DNA from: Globisporangium splendens
Lineage: Eukaryota > Oomycota > Peronosporomycetes > Pythiales > Pythiaceae
Reading direction: 5' to 3'
DNA length: 64,000 nt
Assembly: GCA_006386115.1 (NCBI GenBank)
Contig: VFIW01000041.1
Location: forward strand, 1 to 64,000
Shown piece after piece: positions 9,194 to 20,532 of the stretch. The translations under genes were made by a program, and so were the position numbers. Under the pieces are notes generated by a model. That model made no database searches. It saw only the letters and a program-made list of their open reading frames with translations, and was not told the DNA's origin. Every line of letters begins with the position of its first letter. The first letter of the stretch is position 1.

Positions 9194-10979
9194 GTGCGCA
9201 CATCATTGAAGATCAAACGTACGCGATGACAGCGAGCTGTCACAAGTGCTGTTTCATGCGTTCAAACACTCATCCATTGTCTCTGACATTGCATTTCTCA
9301 TATTTCTCATTTCTCATTTGCTTCTCCATTTTTCTCATGCAAATATACCCACTATTTCCCTCGCCCTCTTTCTCCTCACTCTCTTTTCCCTCCCCCTCTC
9401 TCTCCTCTCTCTTTCCTATCATTCTCTCCACTCTCTCTCCTCTCTCTCTCTCCTCTCATTCTTTGCCCTCCCCCTCTCTCTCTTCGCCTGTCCCATCTCT
9501 TTCTTTTTTCAGGTTCTGATTACACCATCGCTTTTTCTCCATCTCTCGCTGTGCCTGTTCTCTACTTATTCTCAACAGTTTCCTCGCAGTTTCTTTGTGG
9601 ATACAGACCTCCTCTCCTTTATTCTTGTTTTAAATGTCTCCACCCCGCCTTCACTTCTTCGTAGCTCTGAATTGTACCCACAAGCTGCATTCCAATTCAA
9701 ATCCGGACACCAACATTTGAGACACGCTCTATAACGTCTGAGAATGCTGGATGGGGCTCATAAACAATCAGTGTGTACAGCTATTCTGGACACCAGGTGT
9801 GGGTAAGTTGGTGTGCAAAGTTTTACTGTATGAAGCTCCAATTTGGATCTTTACATTTACACTCAACCCGTTCAACAACGATATTCAACGCATACACGTA
9901 CGTACCCGTCAAATCTGATGCTTGTTTCAGACTCCCCATACAAAAATCATACAAAGTCCAAGTTTTCAGACAATATCACGTTGTATTGCGTGCAATGCGA
10001 GTGAGAGTCCTGGTGTGCCAACAACAGTGGTACAGTGCACATAAAAAAGCCAGGAAGTACCACTGTTGTGTTGCCCATGTAAAGTTACATAGGTATACAA
10101 ACTTTCATACAATTTGGGTCAATACTGAGATCGCGTGAGCAGGGTGTCGCTTTCAACTGTACTGTGTACATAGACGAGTCAGGAGGTACCACTGTCATGT
10201 TGTCCACATAAAATTACACAAGTATACAAACTTTCATACAATTTGCATTTATATTGAGGTCGCGCAAGCAGAGTGTCGATTACAAGGGTACCGTGTACAT
10301 AGACGAGTCAGGAAGTACCACTGTCGTGTTGTCCACATAAAGTTACATAGGTATACAAACTTTCATACAATTTGCCTTTATATTCGCTTTCTATTGTCCC
10401 AATCACACTCGCACCTGTGGAAATCGATATTTGTCGCATAGCCGTGCGTCCCCCCCCGTCAAATGTGATACTTCCATCGCATTCCCCATACAAAAATACA
10501 TACAAGTGCAAGTTTTCACGAGGTTTCGAGCACTTTTGCATGACACTCAAATAGAGTGGTACACGGTGCATAGACAGGTCTGAAAGTCCCACAGTCGTGT
10601 TCGCGATACAAAAGTAGGCAGGTATACAAAGTTTCATACAAATTGGCCCCCTGTAGCCCGCGCTGCAAGCACATTCGTCTTTGACTTACATTGAGTATAC
10701 TATACAAACTGACAGACAAATCGATGTGGTCCACCCTAACCATGTTTATATTTAGACCTAATTGAAATATTTCATGCAGAAACCCCGAAGATATCGGTGG
10801 TTAAGTTAATATAGAAAAGCCGAGCCAAAACGGCACATCATTTTCGTCCAAAAAGTTTGGGCTCGTCATGGTTAAGTTAATATAGAAAAGCCGAGTCAAA
10901 TTTGCTCGTCATGGTTTTGCCGGCAGAGCCTAACCACTTTGACTTGAAATTTGTATGATGACGAGCCTGTTTAGGGACC
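7925..10979. mobile_element. Tandem unit B (~3.06 kb) with Crypton-like ORF
   Basis: Direct tandem copy of 4886-7924. Differences are few: one extra 12-bp KQAT unit in the ORF, scattered substitutions, a CCCCCCC instead of CCC run near 10450, and altered bases in the monomers near 10130-10200. It ends at GTTTAGGGACC (10969-10979), after which single-copy DNA starts. The high identity implies a recent duplication or ongoing homogenisation. Confidence 0.6.
9341..9501. repeat. CT-rich tract, copy B
   Basis: Duplicate of the polypyrimidine tract at 6290-6450, same position relative to the recombinase-like ORF. Confidence 0.8.
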
Positions 10980-11337
10980 ATCAAACCTGTGAATTGAATT
11001 GATGTGGAGTTTGAGCTCGGTTTTTTTCGAACGGATCTCGTTTTTACAGTATCGCTAATGATAACCCTAACTTTTATGGAGAGACCGCTGGGTTCAAAAT
11101 GAGGGGTAGGTCAAGTCATGAACCCTCTAACGGGTCAGGATCAACCGCGAGACTAAATTTTGCACATACAAACAGTCAGTACATCTGCAATGCATTGCTA
11201 CAATGCACAATGCAATACATGAGGTTGGAAAGAAACAGAGGACGTGGGTCACTGGGTACCGTCTTCCTTTCAGCAGACATCGCCTTCCTATGCATTTCCA
11301 AACAACAGGGCGAACGGGAACTGGGTAGCCGTCTGCC
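10980..11337. other. Single-copy spacer before receptor kinase
   Basis: Single-copy sequence between the repeat block and the receptor-kinase gene. No gene or repeat recognised. It should contain the kinase promoter. A weak FPR-like GCATTTCC occurs at ~11291, about 45 bp before the start codon. Confidence 0.4.
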
Positions 11338-13895
11338 ATGAAGAAAGGTTCTTTCGCCGCGCTCGTCTCGGCGCTGGTGCTCGCGTCACTCGCGACGCTG
11401 ACCGTCGTCGATGCGGTCAATTGCACGTCGCTCACGCAGAACACACTTACGAGCGTCGGGTGTCCCACAGCGTGCGCCTCGTCGCCATGCGTGCTCTACT
11501 CGCCCTCTCAGCCGTTCCCTTGCTCTGACAGCGGTGGTGCGGTCGGCGCGTGCACGACCCTCGCGGACTTCACGCTCCCTAACGGCGATACGTGCGACGT
11601 GACGTACCAGTGCTTGGACAAAATCATGTACAGGAACCAGCAGTGGCTTCTCGCTCTCAGCACGATCGCTAACGCGGGGAGCGTCTCACAGGCGTATGTC
11701 ACCGAAATCAAGCAGCTCAAGTACGACACGAGTAACACCCAGTCTGTGTACGTAAATATCACTGTGCTGCTATGTGCATATGCATGTGGATAAATGCTGT
11801 TGGAGGGTTCAGAGGGATACTCACGCTCACATCCCCACGTCCATCTGATCGTTGACAGCCAGCTTGCAGGTGGACCAACAGGCACGACAAAACGTGGAGA
11901 CATGAAGAATATCCTGTTGGATCAGACTTTTTTCGACATGCCTGCGGTCGCGACCACTGTGTGAGTGCTTTCTACGACATTGACTGCGTGAGGGTTTTCT
12001 TTAACGTCGGTTGTTGGCATGTGAAATGCATGTAATGCAAATGAAAAACAGGTTCCTCCTGCACGTGAACCTTCGAAACATCTTGAAAGAACGCACATTG
12101 TCCAAGGCTATCGAGACGCTCTCGCTCATCAACGTGAATCTAGACACAGTACCCGACACCTTGGCTGGACTGCCTCTCCAGAAGCTGTACGCGATAAACG
12201 CGGCAATTCCTTGCTGTATTTCGCGTAAATATCAGACTACTGATATCTGTGAATGTTCGGTCACGCAGGGATCTGTCCAAGAATTACCTCAGCTCGTTGC
12301 CGAACGCGACCAGTGTCGCGTTTTCAGCGTTGGCGAACGTGTCAGTGCTGTACGTGATCATCTTTTTGTGAATGACACCGGATTATCTCTCTCTTTTTTT
12401 TTATCTCTCGTGACGATGCAGCTAATTGTTGATTCTTCTTTGCATGTTGACAGGAACGTGGCTGACAATTCCTTCACCGACTTTACGACGGTGCTTCCTG
12501 CACTTACATCATTGTACGTTCTTGCTCCATTTGGCATGTGCTTCACTGAAAGGCACTTTCTGACAAACGCTTGTTTTTTTCTTCTCGAACAGGAACTTGA
12601 GTGGAAACCCGTTGACGACCATCCCGGACGCCGTTTTCAACATGAATGCAACATTGAAAACGCTGTCCATGATCGGTTGTAACCTAACCAACCTCCAGCT
12701 CACAGACGCGCAATTCGCGTTCCTGGACCAGCTTCCCAAGTTGGAGGGCAAGATCTCTCTCACGCAATGCGCAGATGGTTACGCGGCGAAGGATTTGCAA
12801 AGTGGCCAAGCCGGACAGGTGTGCACTGCAGCTGCAAGTGCAAGCAAGGGCAGCAGCAGCACGATCCCAATTATCCTTGGAGTTGTTGGTGGAGCGTTGG
12901 TGCTTTGTGTGGTCGCGTTCTTGGTGATGCGTCATCGAAAGCCAGGGGTTCCTGAAATAACGATTGAAAAGCTGACAACAATCGACGGCGATATGACTGC
13001 TCCGATTGATACCAGCACCGGCACCTCGTCGATCTGGAACGACCCCGAGCTCTTGGCTGTTCGAATTGATCACAAGGATGTGGAGGCCATCAAGCTCTTG
13101 TCCCGTGGTGGTTTTGGTGAAGTGTGGCTGGGTCTCTACATGAACGAGAATGTCGCAATCAAGCGTCTTCTGAGCGACAAGAAAAGCATGGACGATGCGT
13201 TGGCGTTTGCGAGTGAAATCCGTATCATGGCGAGACTGGAGCACCCGAAGATCGTGCGCTTCATTGGTGTGTCGTGGACGAATTATTTGACAATCCAGGC
13301 GGTCACAGAATTCATGGACTGCGGTGATCTGAGGTCGTTGCTGGATTCGAACCGTGCGTCGTCGCTAACGTGGGCAAACTTGAAGTGTCAAATCTCGATC
13401 GATATCGCCGATGCGCTTGTGTACCTGCACACGCTGAACCCAAAACTGATCCATCGCGATCTCAAGTCGCGAAACGTGCTGATTGACGCCCAAACCGGCG
13501 CCAAGTTGAGCGATTTCGGTATCTCTCGAGACCGTTCGGTGGAAGAGACGATGACTGCTGGTGTTGGTACAGCCCGATGGATCGCGCCTGAAGTCGTTCT
13601 CGGTGGCCACTACACGGAATCTGCCGATATTTATTCGTTTGGAGTCGTCCTTTCTGAATTGGACACGTGCAAGGCGCCTTTCCACGACGCAACGAACACG
13701 AATGGTGCCAAGATGCAGGATGTGACGATTCTCCAGTTGGTCTCAGCCGGTAAACTGCAGCCATCGTTCACGGACTCGTGCCCTCCTGCGATTCTCAAGT
13801 TGGCGCGCGCGTGCTTGGAGTTTGATCCAGCTCGCCGTCCAAATGCGATCCACATCTCTTACGAGCTGCGCAAGATCATGAAGGACGAGTTGTAA
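11338..13895 (+). CDS. LRR receptor-like Ser/Thr kinase (TKL class)
   Basis: Six exons inferred: 11338-11747, 11859-11960, 12052-12186, 12269-12349, 12454-12513 and 12593-13895. They total 2,091 nt, or 696 residues. An N-terminal signal peptide (~1-25) is followed by a Cys-containing cap, then about five leucine-rich repeats (for example LDLSKNYLSSLP and LNLSGNPLTTIP), then a transmembrane helix at ~353-375. The cytoplasmic kinase has a Gly loop (GGFGEV, ~433-440), VAIK Lys ~453, alpha-C Glu ~471, HRDLKSRN (550-557) and DFG (570-572), so it looks catalytically intact. HRDLKSRN is typical of TKL kinases. All five introns are phase 2 and fall at the same place in the LRR unit. The ligand is unknown. 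A surface signalling role is inferred from the architecture. Confidence 0.85.
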
Positions 13896-14276
13896 AACTA
13901 GTGTTTCCCGAATCTGCGTCATCATTGCAATTGACAACTTTTTCTTTCGTCGTGGTGCAACTTTTCGCTTCAACTTCATGCATCTTTTAACCCCAAAAAA
14001 TCAATGACGCTTTTTCGCACATCGCTTTCACTCTTATTAGACTGGATCACAAGCGCCTTTGGTCTCCTCCTGGTGGGGTCTTGCGCAACCAATTTCCTGT
14101 CGGCCACGCTATGACAGCTCGGAACTTTCAGTGAAGGGAGCTGAACAACTAGATGAGCAGACACAATTTCTCACCATGTATTTCAGCAGCGCAAATGCAT
14201 TGGTCGAACTCCCGCGATTCTCTCAGGCGCACAATTCGTCTGTCTGACCACACTTTTAGCAAGAAAAGTACACAAA
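13896..14276. other. Intergenic, convergent
   Basis: Spacer between the 3' ends of the receptor kinase and the minus-strand protease remnant. Nothing recognised besides A/T-rich stretches expected for 3' UTRs. Confidence 0.4.
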
Positions 14277-14672
14277 TTACTTTGCGGGCACAAAGCCTAT
14301 GCGACGAGCTCGTTCCGGCGTCCCCCAGTCAAAGGCAGTGTAGTATCGTCGCAGGAACGGTTGTCCAAGAAGCCAATGGCTAGTTTCCCCTACGCCAATG
14401 AACGCAAACGAGCATTTGTCTGGCGAATGTGATAGACGAATGGTGTAGTCATCTTTGCTCAGCGGATACTGATGACCCCCGATCGCAATCACGATGTCGG
14501 ATTGACCCTTCGATACGCAGTCAATCTCACCACTTGGCGTAGCCCCTACATGCATCTCCAACTCCTCGACTGCTTGCGTGTCGCCCCAAATAAAAGGAAG
14601 GCTAGTTGAAATATTTCCATCCGCAGCCAAAACAACCACGAACAAGGCAACGGAGTACGCAGGCCGAGTCAT
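14277..14672 (-). pseudogene. Aspartic protease C-terminal remnant with a signal-peptide-like start
   Basis: 131-residue ORF. The C-terminal ~90 residues match the end of pepsin-like proteases: a Cys followed by an acidic/hydrophobic beta region, WLLGQPFLRRYYTAFD, and a closing RIGFV motif (compare WWLGQVFVEKYYAVFN in the gene at 62578-63753). The N-terminal lobe and both catalytic Asp motifs are absent. The first ~17 residues are hydrophobic and could act as a signal peptide. It may be a decayed gene copy or a short secreted derivative. I favour a remnant, because the missing two-thirds cannot be found upstream in any frame. Confidence 0.6.
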
Positions 14673-15063
14673 ACTTGAACTACGGGCTAGTGCCTCGAAA
14701 CGCCTTTACAGCGTGCATGTCATAGACAACAGCTCTGTGATCACCAGCCAAATGGGCAACCGGAGAGAACCGAAAGTTTCTCACCTGAAGACGGCATACT
14801 TTTCGGCGTACATGACAGCTGACAATATCGGGAGTCTGATCATGGTAGCATCACTACCAAAGCTTCAAAACGGTGGCGGACAAGTTGACCGATATAGCGA
14901 TGGAAATGAGATGTAGCGCTGCGTTCCATCCTACGAGCCGGGATTGGACGACTTTCCCACTCACCGTTGTTTAAAAGCACCTGCAAAGCGACACAGCAGA
15001 TCGGATAAGCGGCGTGGGGAAGGACGAGGTGACGAAGCAAGACGAAACGACGAGGCAGTCACC
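14673..15063. other. Intergenic
   Basis: No recognisable gene, RNA or repeat. It contains only short frames without domain-like features. Confidence 0.35.
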
Positions 15064-15423
15064 ATGTGCGCAAAGCGCTCGGACAGACTCAACAACCTTA
15101 CATCAAGGTTCAAGTGATTCGCCTGTTGCTTCTCGTGAGCTTGGCTCTGATTTACCAGGCAGAGGTTGCGTACACGGATACTCTGCCAGCTGACGAGCGC
15201 AAAGCAACAGCGAGAACGTCAAAGCCATCAGATCCATCTGCCAGTAGTCCCCAGTCTACAAACCCCATGGTGGTGCTTCAGACTCCGGCCGCAACGACAC
15301 CGTATCAGTGAGCGATGCGCTGTCGCCCGTCCCTTCGCCCTCCTTCGAAGCTTCCGGTTCGCTCTCGCATCCGGGTGTCCTAGGCTTCGTTCTCGCTGCT
15401 CAAGCGGTGCTAGTCGTCCATTG
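15064..15423 (+). pseudogene. Possible broken small secreted/GPI-anchored protein gene
   Basis: A frame from 15066 gives a hydrophobic signal-like segment (IRLLLLVSLALIYQAEVAY) and then a Lys/Thr/Ser/Pro-rich region ending at 15311. It has no in-frame ATG: the nearest ATG, at 15064, is out of frame. A second frame (~15250-15423) encodes a Ser/Pro-rich stretch and a hydrophobic C-terminus (GVLGFVLAAQAVLVV) that resembles a GPI-anchor signal. The two halves fit a small wall or surface protein disrupted by frameshifts. Unrecognised introns are an alternative. Confidence 0.25.
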
Positions 15424-16062
15424 AAGCGAAAACACAAATTGATATCTTCTGTTTAAATCAATGAATGGACATCTGTCGTCGAGGTCTTGAAATGCAAAGC
15501 ATAAGCAATGTCGAGTGAAACCAAAATCTGTTTCGGTCGCCACATCTACACGAGCGCATAAGAAAGAGTCATAAGGTTGTGTAGGTCGAATTCTTATGTT
15601 CTCATCATTGAAAAGCATGCCCCCCACTGTGCTGCATCTTATTGCAGGTATCACCAAGGGTTACTTCGTAAAAAAACACTTTGTAGCACAATGACGTACA
15701 CAACCTCATATCTCTATCCTTTCAACCTTACCCAAGCATAAGATACTCCCATGTCTCTGTAGTTAAAGTTGTTGTCACAAGTACTGATGCACGCTCTCAA
15801 CGATCAATCCAAGGCTTTCATAAGAAGCATCCATATAATTCAATACATTCACTTGCTGTTTTAGACGTGCATCGTGCGAACTAGAAAGAAGAAACTACAC
15901 GTTCTTGTCGCACAATTCGGGGGTCAGCTGCACATCGACAAACATCACACCCGTGTCATGTTCAGTTTCGTAATGACATTCGGCACGTGCCGGACATGTT
16001 TCTCTCAGGGAGCACACACAATGAAGCTCACCTCATCATCAAAGCTGAGAAAAGCGAGAGGT
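15424..16062. other. Intergenic, nothing recognised
   Basis: A/T-richer spacer with no supported ORF, RNA gene or repeat. Confidence 0.4.
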
Positions 16063-16305
16063 TTAAGCTCGGAGCTGGCGTCCCCAGCCACGCACGTTCG
16101 ATTCGCCGAGGGTCTGGTTTGGATCGGCGGTGTGCTCGGCTTCGTCGACAATCGAACGATCTTCGTTGGTGGGGTCGACGACGGTGCCGTCAGGGAGCGT
16201 GTATGGGTCGTTTTCGAGACCGGATGCGCTCACAGTGGCGCCGTTGAGCGCCACAGCGGAGCAGACGACGGCCACGAGCGCGAGGAAGCGAGCGGTGGAG
16301 AGCAT
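16063..16305 (-). CDS. Small secreted protein, 80 residues, with C-terminal RQLR
   Basis: The start is chosen at the internal Met of a longer frame because it is followed at once by a clean signal peptide (LSTARFLALVAVVCSAVAL, residues ~2-20). The mature part is acidic and Cys-free, with no known domain. The last residues are RGWGRQLRA, so an RxLR tetrapeptide (RQLR, 76-79) lies just before the stop, later than the usual 30-60 window of RxLR effectors. A downstream exon could exist, since the protein ends abruptly. Function unknown. Confidence 0.45.
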   Translation of the reverse strand: MLSTARFLALVAVVCSAVALNGATVSASGLENDPYTLPDGTVVDPTNEDRSIVDEAEHTADPNQTLGESNVRGWGRQLRA

Positions 16306-17349
16306 GCTGATAGACCGGAGAAGCAGAGCTGCGCTTAACGAAGCGAAATGCAGAATTGCAGAGATCGAAATGGGAAATGAGAGAACGGGAAAGGAAGCAG
16401 CGGGTGCGTGATGCTGGTTGCTTGGCGCATCGCTCTGACCCACGACCTCGATCTAGTGGCACTACATTTAGCACAATACACTCGCAATATTGTAGTTTGC
16501 CTGTCGGTACAGACCTTGGTCACTAACGATGTAGAGGCTTGACTGAACTTCTTTGCAACGGACTGTGACCTCCCACTGGACACCTTTTGGCCAATAGAAA
16601 CGCTCTTTGATATTTATAAGCCAATCATAGACAGATGCTACGACTTTGTCCCTTTCTCAGTGGCATAGATCCAGTTCGTACCAGACGACGGTGCAGTCTG
16701 CTTCATCCAGCGATGCAGAAGAGGCCGGAGAGCTCGAAATCCAGCGAAAAACGTTGTTGGCAGCATCCGTTCTCGACAAATTTCTGTCACGTGAATTTGA
16801 CGCCATGGCTACAGATTCATGCACACGTTACTGCATTCGCTGTCTTGACCCAACGGTATTACGGGACAATGCCATGCATCACGCTGCACCATGATCCATC
16901 ACTCGCAGCAACGCAGAAGACGATCGATTGTTCGACAGCGAAATGCAGCAAGGCTAACCAAGAGCGATTCTATGCATAAGGAGTGCAGCAAAGTCGGCGA
17001 GTCGATGCTTCCGATTTCTAATAGTAGGGATACGACACGCCGCCCTCGTTGATTTCAATTCACTCTCGCCTCGGAAGAACGTTTCCTTTCCCAGCAAAAA
17101 CAAACTGCAGGTCGAACCTTCAATATCGAGCCAACTCAACTGACAATAAAATGTCAAGCAAGCGCGATGCGGCTCTTTTGTTCAAAACTCGGTCTTCTGT
17201 TTGCTTATGTGTGCTACTTTGTTTTCTTTGATTAAAAAAATGCATAGGCAAGCAGAACGCAAGCATACCGAATATCTATATGACAGATAATACGAGGCGA
17301 ACGCGTGGGACCGAGGGACCGACTGGAAAAATATCCGGGGAAATTATAC
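16306..17349. other. Intergenic, nothing recognised
   Basis: About 1 kb between the small secreted-protein gene and the ATG4 3' end. Only short overlapping frames with no domain features. The upstream part should contain the promoter of the minus-strand small secreted protein. Confidence 0.35.
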
Positions 17350-18753
17350 TTAAATGAGCACATACTCGTCTTCATCGTCGTTTTCTTCGTTCATCGAATC
17401 ACCCGACATGCAGTCAGCGAGCATGTCCATGGCTTCGTTGACGGCGTAATCTGGTCGGCGCGACGCGACGGAAAACGGACACATGCCGGCGAACTCTTCC
17501 TGCAGTTCTCCCACACGCTGGCAGAAATCTAGGTAGTCCGCTCGCGTCTCGCACAGGAACCCAAGCGCCAAGGAAGGGTCGATGCTCTGGACACTCATCA
17601 CGAGCGGTCGAGAGGAATGCACTGTCCGCAAGTGAGTCTGCATTGATAATGACGCAGAGACAAACAGAGTATTTCAACATTCCACAGTCAAACAAACGTC
17701 TTCTCTAACCGAGCAAAATAAACATATGTATATGTATGCAACACGTACTGCTGTCGGGAATGACGCATTGAGCTCCGCCGTCGGGTGCACGTCGTGTGGG
17801 TCGAGCAAGTGCAGCTGGTTCTCCTGGGAGCCCACAAAGTACACCGAGTGGCCTTTCTTGCCGCCGATAATGCCGACGCTTTGAGGAAACGTAAACGTTT
17901 TCTGGATCGCAGGCACGTAGGATTCGTTGAGCTGGTCGAGACCCAGTCTCAGTGGGATCAGCACGAGCAACGAAGTTTTCCATTCTCTCTCGCTGGTGTT
18001 CTTTGGTGGGTTCAACAGCGGATCGTAAAATGTCTGGGCGGTGGCGCTGGGGTCCTCGACGTCAGCTTCAGCATTCGGCACATCAGGATCATCATCCAAG
18101 TGGGAAACGCACAGTCGCATCACGTCATCGCTGTACACGACGCCTTCTTGAGGCACGTACATTGAGAGCACGCCCCCGAGGTCTCGACTGTGCAGATTCA
18201 CGAGATCCCGCAGCACCTGGGCAGCAGTGGTCGGACCATACCACTCACCCGGGAGCTTGTCGTACCGCATCCCCAATTTCACCATATTGTGAATCGAATA
18301 GAGACATTCGGGGTCGGGAGAGTCCACGAACCATTTGAGCAGCGTCACATACTCTTGCGGCAGCTTTTCGGTACTGAACAGAGGAACACGCCAGTCGCGA
18401 CCCAACAATCTCCGCTTCAGCGCCTGACTAAGCATCATTTGCGCCGAGCGCAGCATACAGCCCCATCCCGCGTCCGTGGTGTACTCGTATGGCTCCATCT
18501 TCGGGTAATCACGACGATACGTGAACCACAGAATCGACTCAAATGCCTGCTTGTACTCTTCCAGGTCGATTTCGGCATGGACAAACTGGCGGCCGAGCAT
18601 CCAGATCGGTGTGTCCAATGTGCTGGCACTGGACGTATCCAGAGACGAGATGCCGTGCGCGAATTGACTCATCCTGCCCACGAATTCGCCGCCGAGCCAA
18701 TTCCACACCGACCCGCTTTCCAAAAGATAGGTCGCCGTGGTTTCTGCGTGTTC
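17350..18753 (-). CDS. ATG4: ATG4-family cysteine protease (autophagy)
   Basis: ATG4 cleaves the C-terminus of ATG8 so it can be lipidated, and later delipidates it. The main exon is 18753-17749, with a 111-bp intron (GTACGT donor) and a last exon 17637-17350. The catalytic Cys is in TTDAGWGCMLRSAQ (near 18460). The Asp/His pair is in LLDPHDVHP (near 17800). After the intron comes the conserved DPSLALGF segment, and the C-terminus is acidic with a YVLI end. The 5' end is unresolved: the frame is open to a pyrimidine-rich acceptor (TTTAG at 18754-18758) but has no convincing ATG, so a short first exon probably lies in 18760-18895. The first in-frame Met otherwise is at 18672. Confidence 0.85.
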
Positions 18754-18886
18754 CTAAAGGAAGTGGGGAGGGGAAAACTGGACGGATGAAGTGAATAGCG
18801 TAGACTGCGGAGGCGATGGAGACTAAGGCTGTTGCTGAGGTGCACGCATACACATGCAACTGCGCGCGTGAGTGTCGACGTGCGCG

Positions 18887-18901
18887 AGCTGCAGAAATGA
18901 A
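18887..18901 (-). promoter_or_regulatory. Oomycete-type initiator (candidate) for ATG4
   Basis: Minus-strand TTCATTTCTGCAG fits the oomycete initiator consensus YCAYTYY. It lies about 150 bp upstream of the first clear coding exon, consistent with a short 5' exon between them. Confidence 0.3.
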
Positions 18902-20532
18902 CCCGGGAGCCGCCCGCTTCTTCTTCGCCGTTTTCTTTTTCTTCCCCTGCCTGCAGCAACATGATGTCTTTTCAGATCAGACGGGTGGGTTGAGCGGGTT
19001 GCAAATTTGGTCTTTGATCAGTCGGCCCAAACCTGCTCACGATGATGTTGGGTTTTCGGCTTTGACTTTTTTTAAATCGGACGAGTTGGGTGTTGGTTTG
19101 TTGGGTGAATCAATCGCGATGTCAGGTTGAGAAAATTGTCAATTTATAGAGAATAATTGAAACACAATTAAAACTCTGTTTTGCTCTTTCCCTGCACTGT
19201 TTCCGGACAGGGTCAAAAAGTCTGTAACTGAGGTTCCAACTTGCCCTCCACAGCACCGACAACTTGGAGCTCCTACGCACCATTGCACAAGACCAACGGC
19301 AATAGATGAACCATATCACCGATCTCCTCCACCCCACCGCAATGGATACTCCTACGTATGCAAATACTGCATGGGTAGGCTAGGTTGGTCAAATTCAGCT
19401 TAGTCTCAACTCATGAGTTTGCTGCGAAATACATTCCCAGTCCTACTCCAATTCCGCTACTGCAGCGACGTTCGCATCAGTATGCAGCATACTGAACCGC
19501 ATGGAAAGCAATGCTCTTTCGTTTCGGAGTTTGGCGCGCTTTTGAGCCCTCCATTAGTGAATTGAAGTCAAATGCGAGGGATAAACAGACATTGCGAGCC
19601 AACATCGTCTCAGGCAAAATTTTGACTACAACCCCCGACAAACCGAAGAAAGAGTTCGTCAGCCTTGCAGACACCGCTGAGATTGGCATCGTGACATCGC
19701 TGACATCGCCGAGGTCTGTTACATGATAGGTTGAGAGTGCGTTCAGTAAACGTGGTCGCCATCTGACGTTGCGTACTCGTGCTGCTGCATCACATTGTGC
19801 ACCGAAACGCAGATTTGACATCGCGATGCCAAGAGTTCCACCAAAATCAGAGCCCCGTCTGTAAGACTAACCATTCCGATGCCACTTTGGCAAAATATAA
19901 GTATATACAGTGATCTGTGTGATGAAGCACAAGATGGCTAGGAACAGATAATCGGATATAAAGACGATGGTAGCAGGTACGCTCGCTACATTGGAAGGAT
20001 TTGGCAAACGCAAGGTGCTGCTCGCCAAGTTTCTGGAGTGATGGACGACCTGCTGGTTTTCAGGACGCACGAGTGACTGCATTGACTCGTCGATTTGCTT
20101 TCGAAAATTCGGCTGGGAGACAGATTAAAGCGTCATCCATTGGTCCTGTTTCTCGCAAGCCACAGTATTGCGCTCAGCTTTCAGCTGTAAACAATTGTTT
20201 AGCACTTCCAGCCAACCTCATGCGCGTCATACTTGATCGTCCAGAAGACTAAACGTGACACCTTGTAGTTGACTTGCATATGTTTTGCAAGATCGTGCAC
20301 ACGAAGCGAGCTTTGCTCACGGTCGTCGCCATCCGCAACGAGTGTGTTGTGTCTTGGGATGAGTCAATCTGTCCACGCACTATTTTCTGCCGAGTGTTCG
20401 CTGACAGTCTCCAGCCCTTTAATCGACGGTCCGCGCAGTATCCTTCAAATCCACAGTCTTCAATTTGCGCTCCACTCCTCAAGCACGAAGCGCACAACCA
20501 GCCAATCCCCTGTCATCACGAGCGTCTCCAGT
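18902..20532. other. Long intergenic region
   Basis: About 1.6 kb without a supported gene. A 114-residue minus-strand frame at 19477-19821 has no recognisable domain and is treated as chance. The last ~250 bp should contain the promoter of the RxLR-like gene. Confidence 0.4.

Noticed and set aside
1..10979. CRISPR array or LTR retrotransposon interpretation of the repeats
   Set aside because: Eukaryotic context. Repeats are long and degenerate without regular unique spacers. No reverse transcriptase, integrase DDE core, primer-binding site or polypurine tract was seen, so only an LTR-like arrangement is stated.
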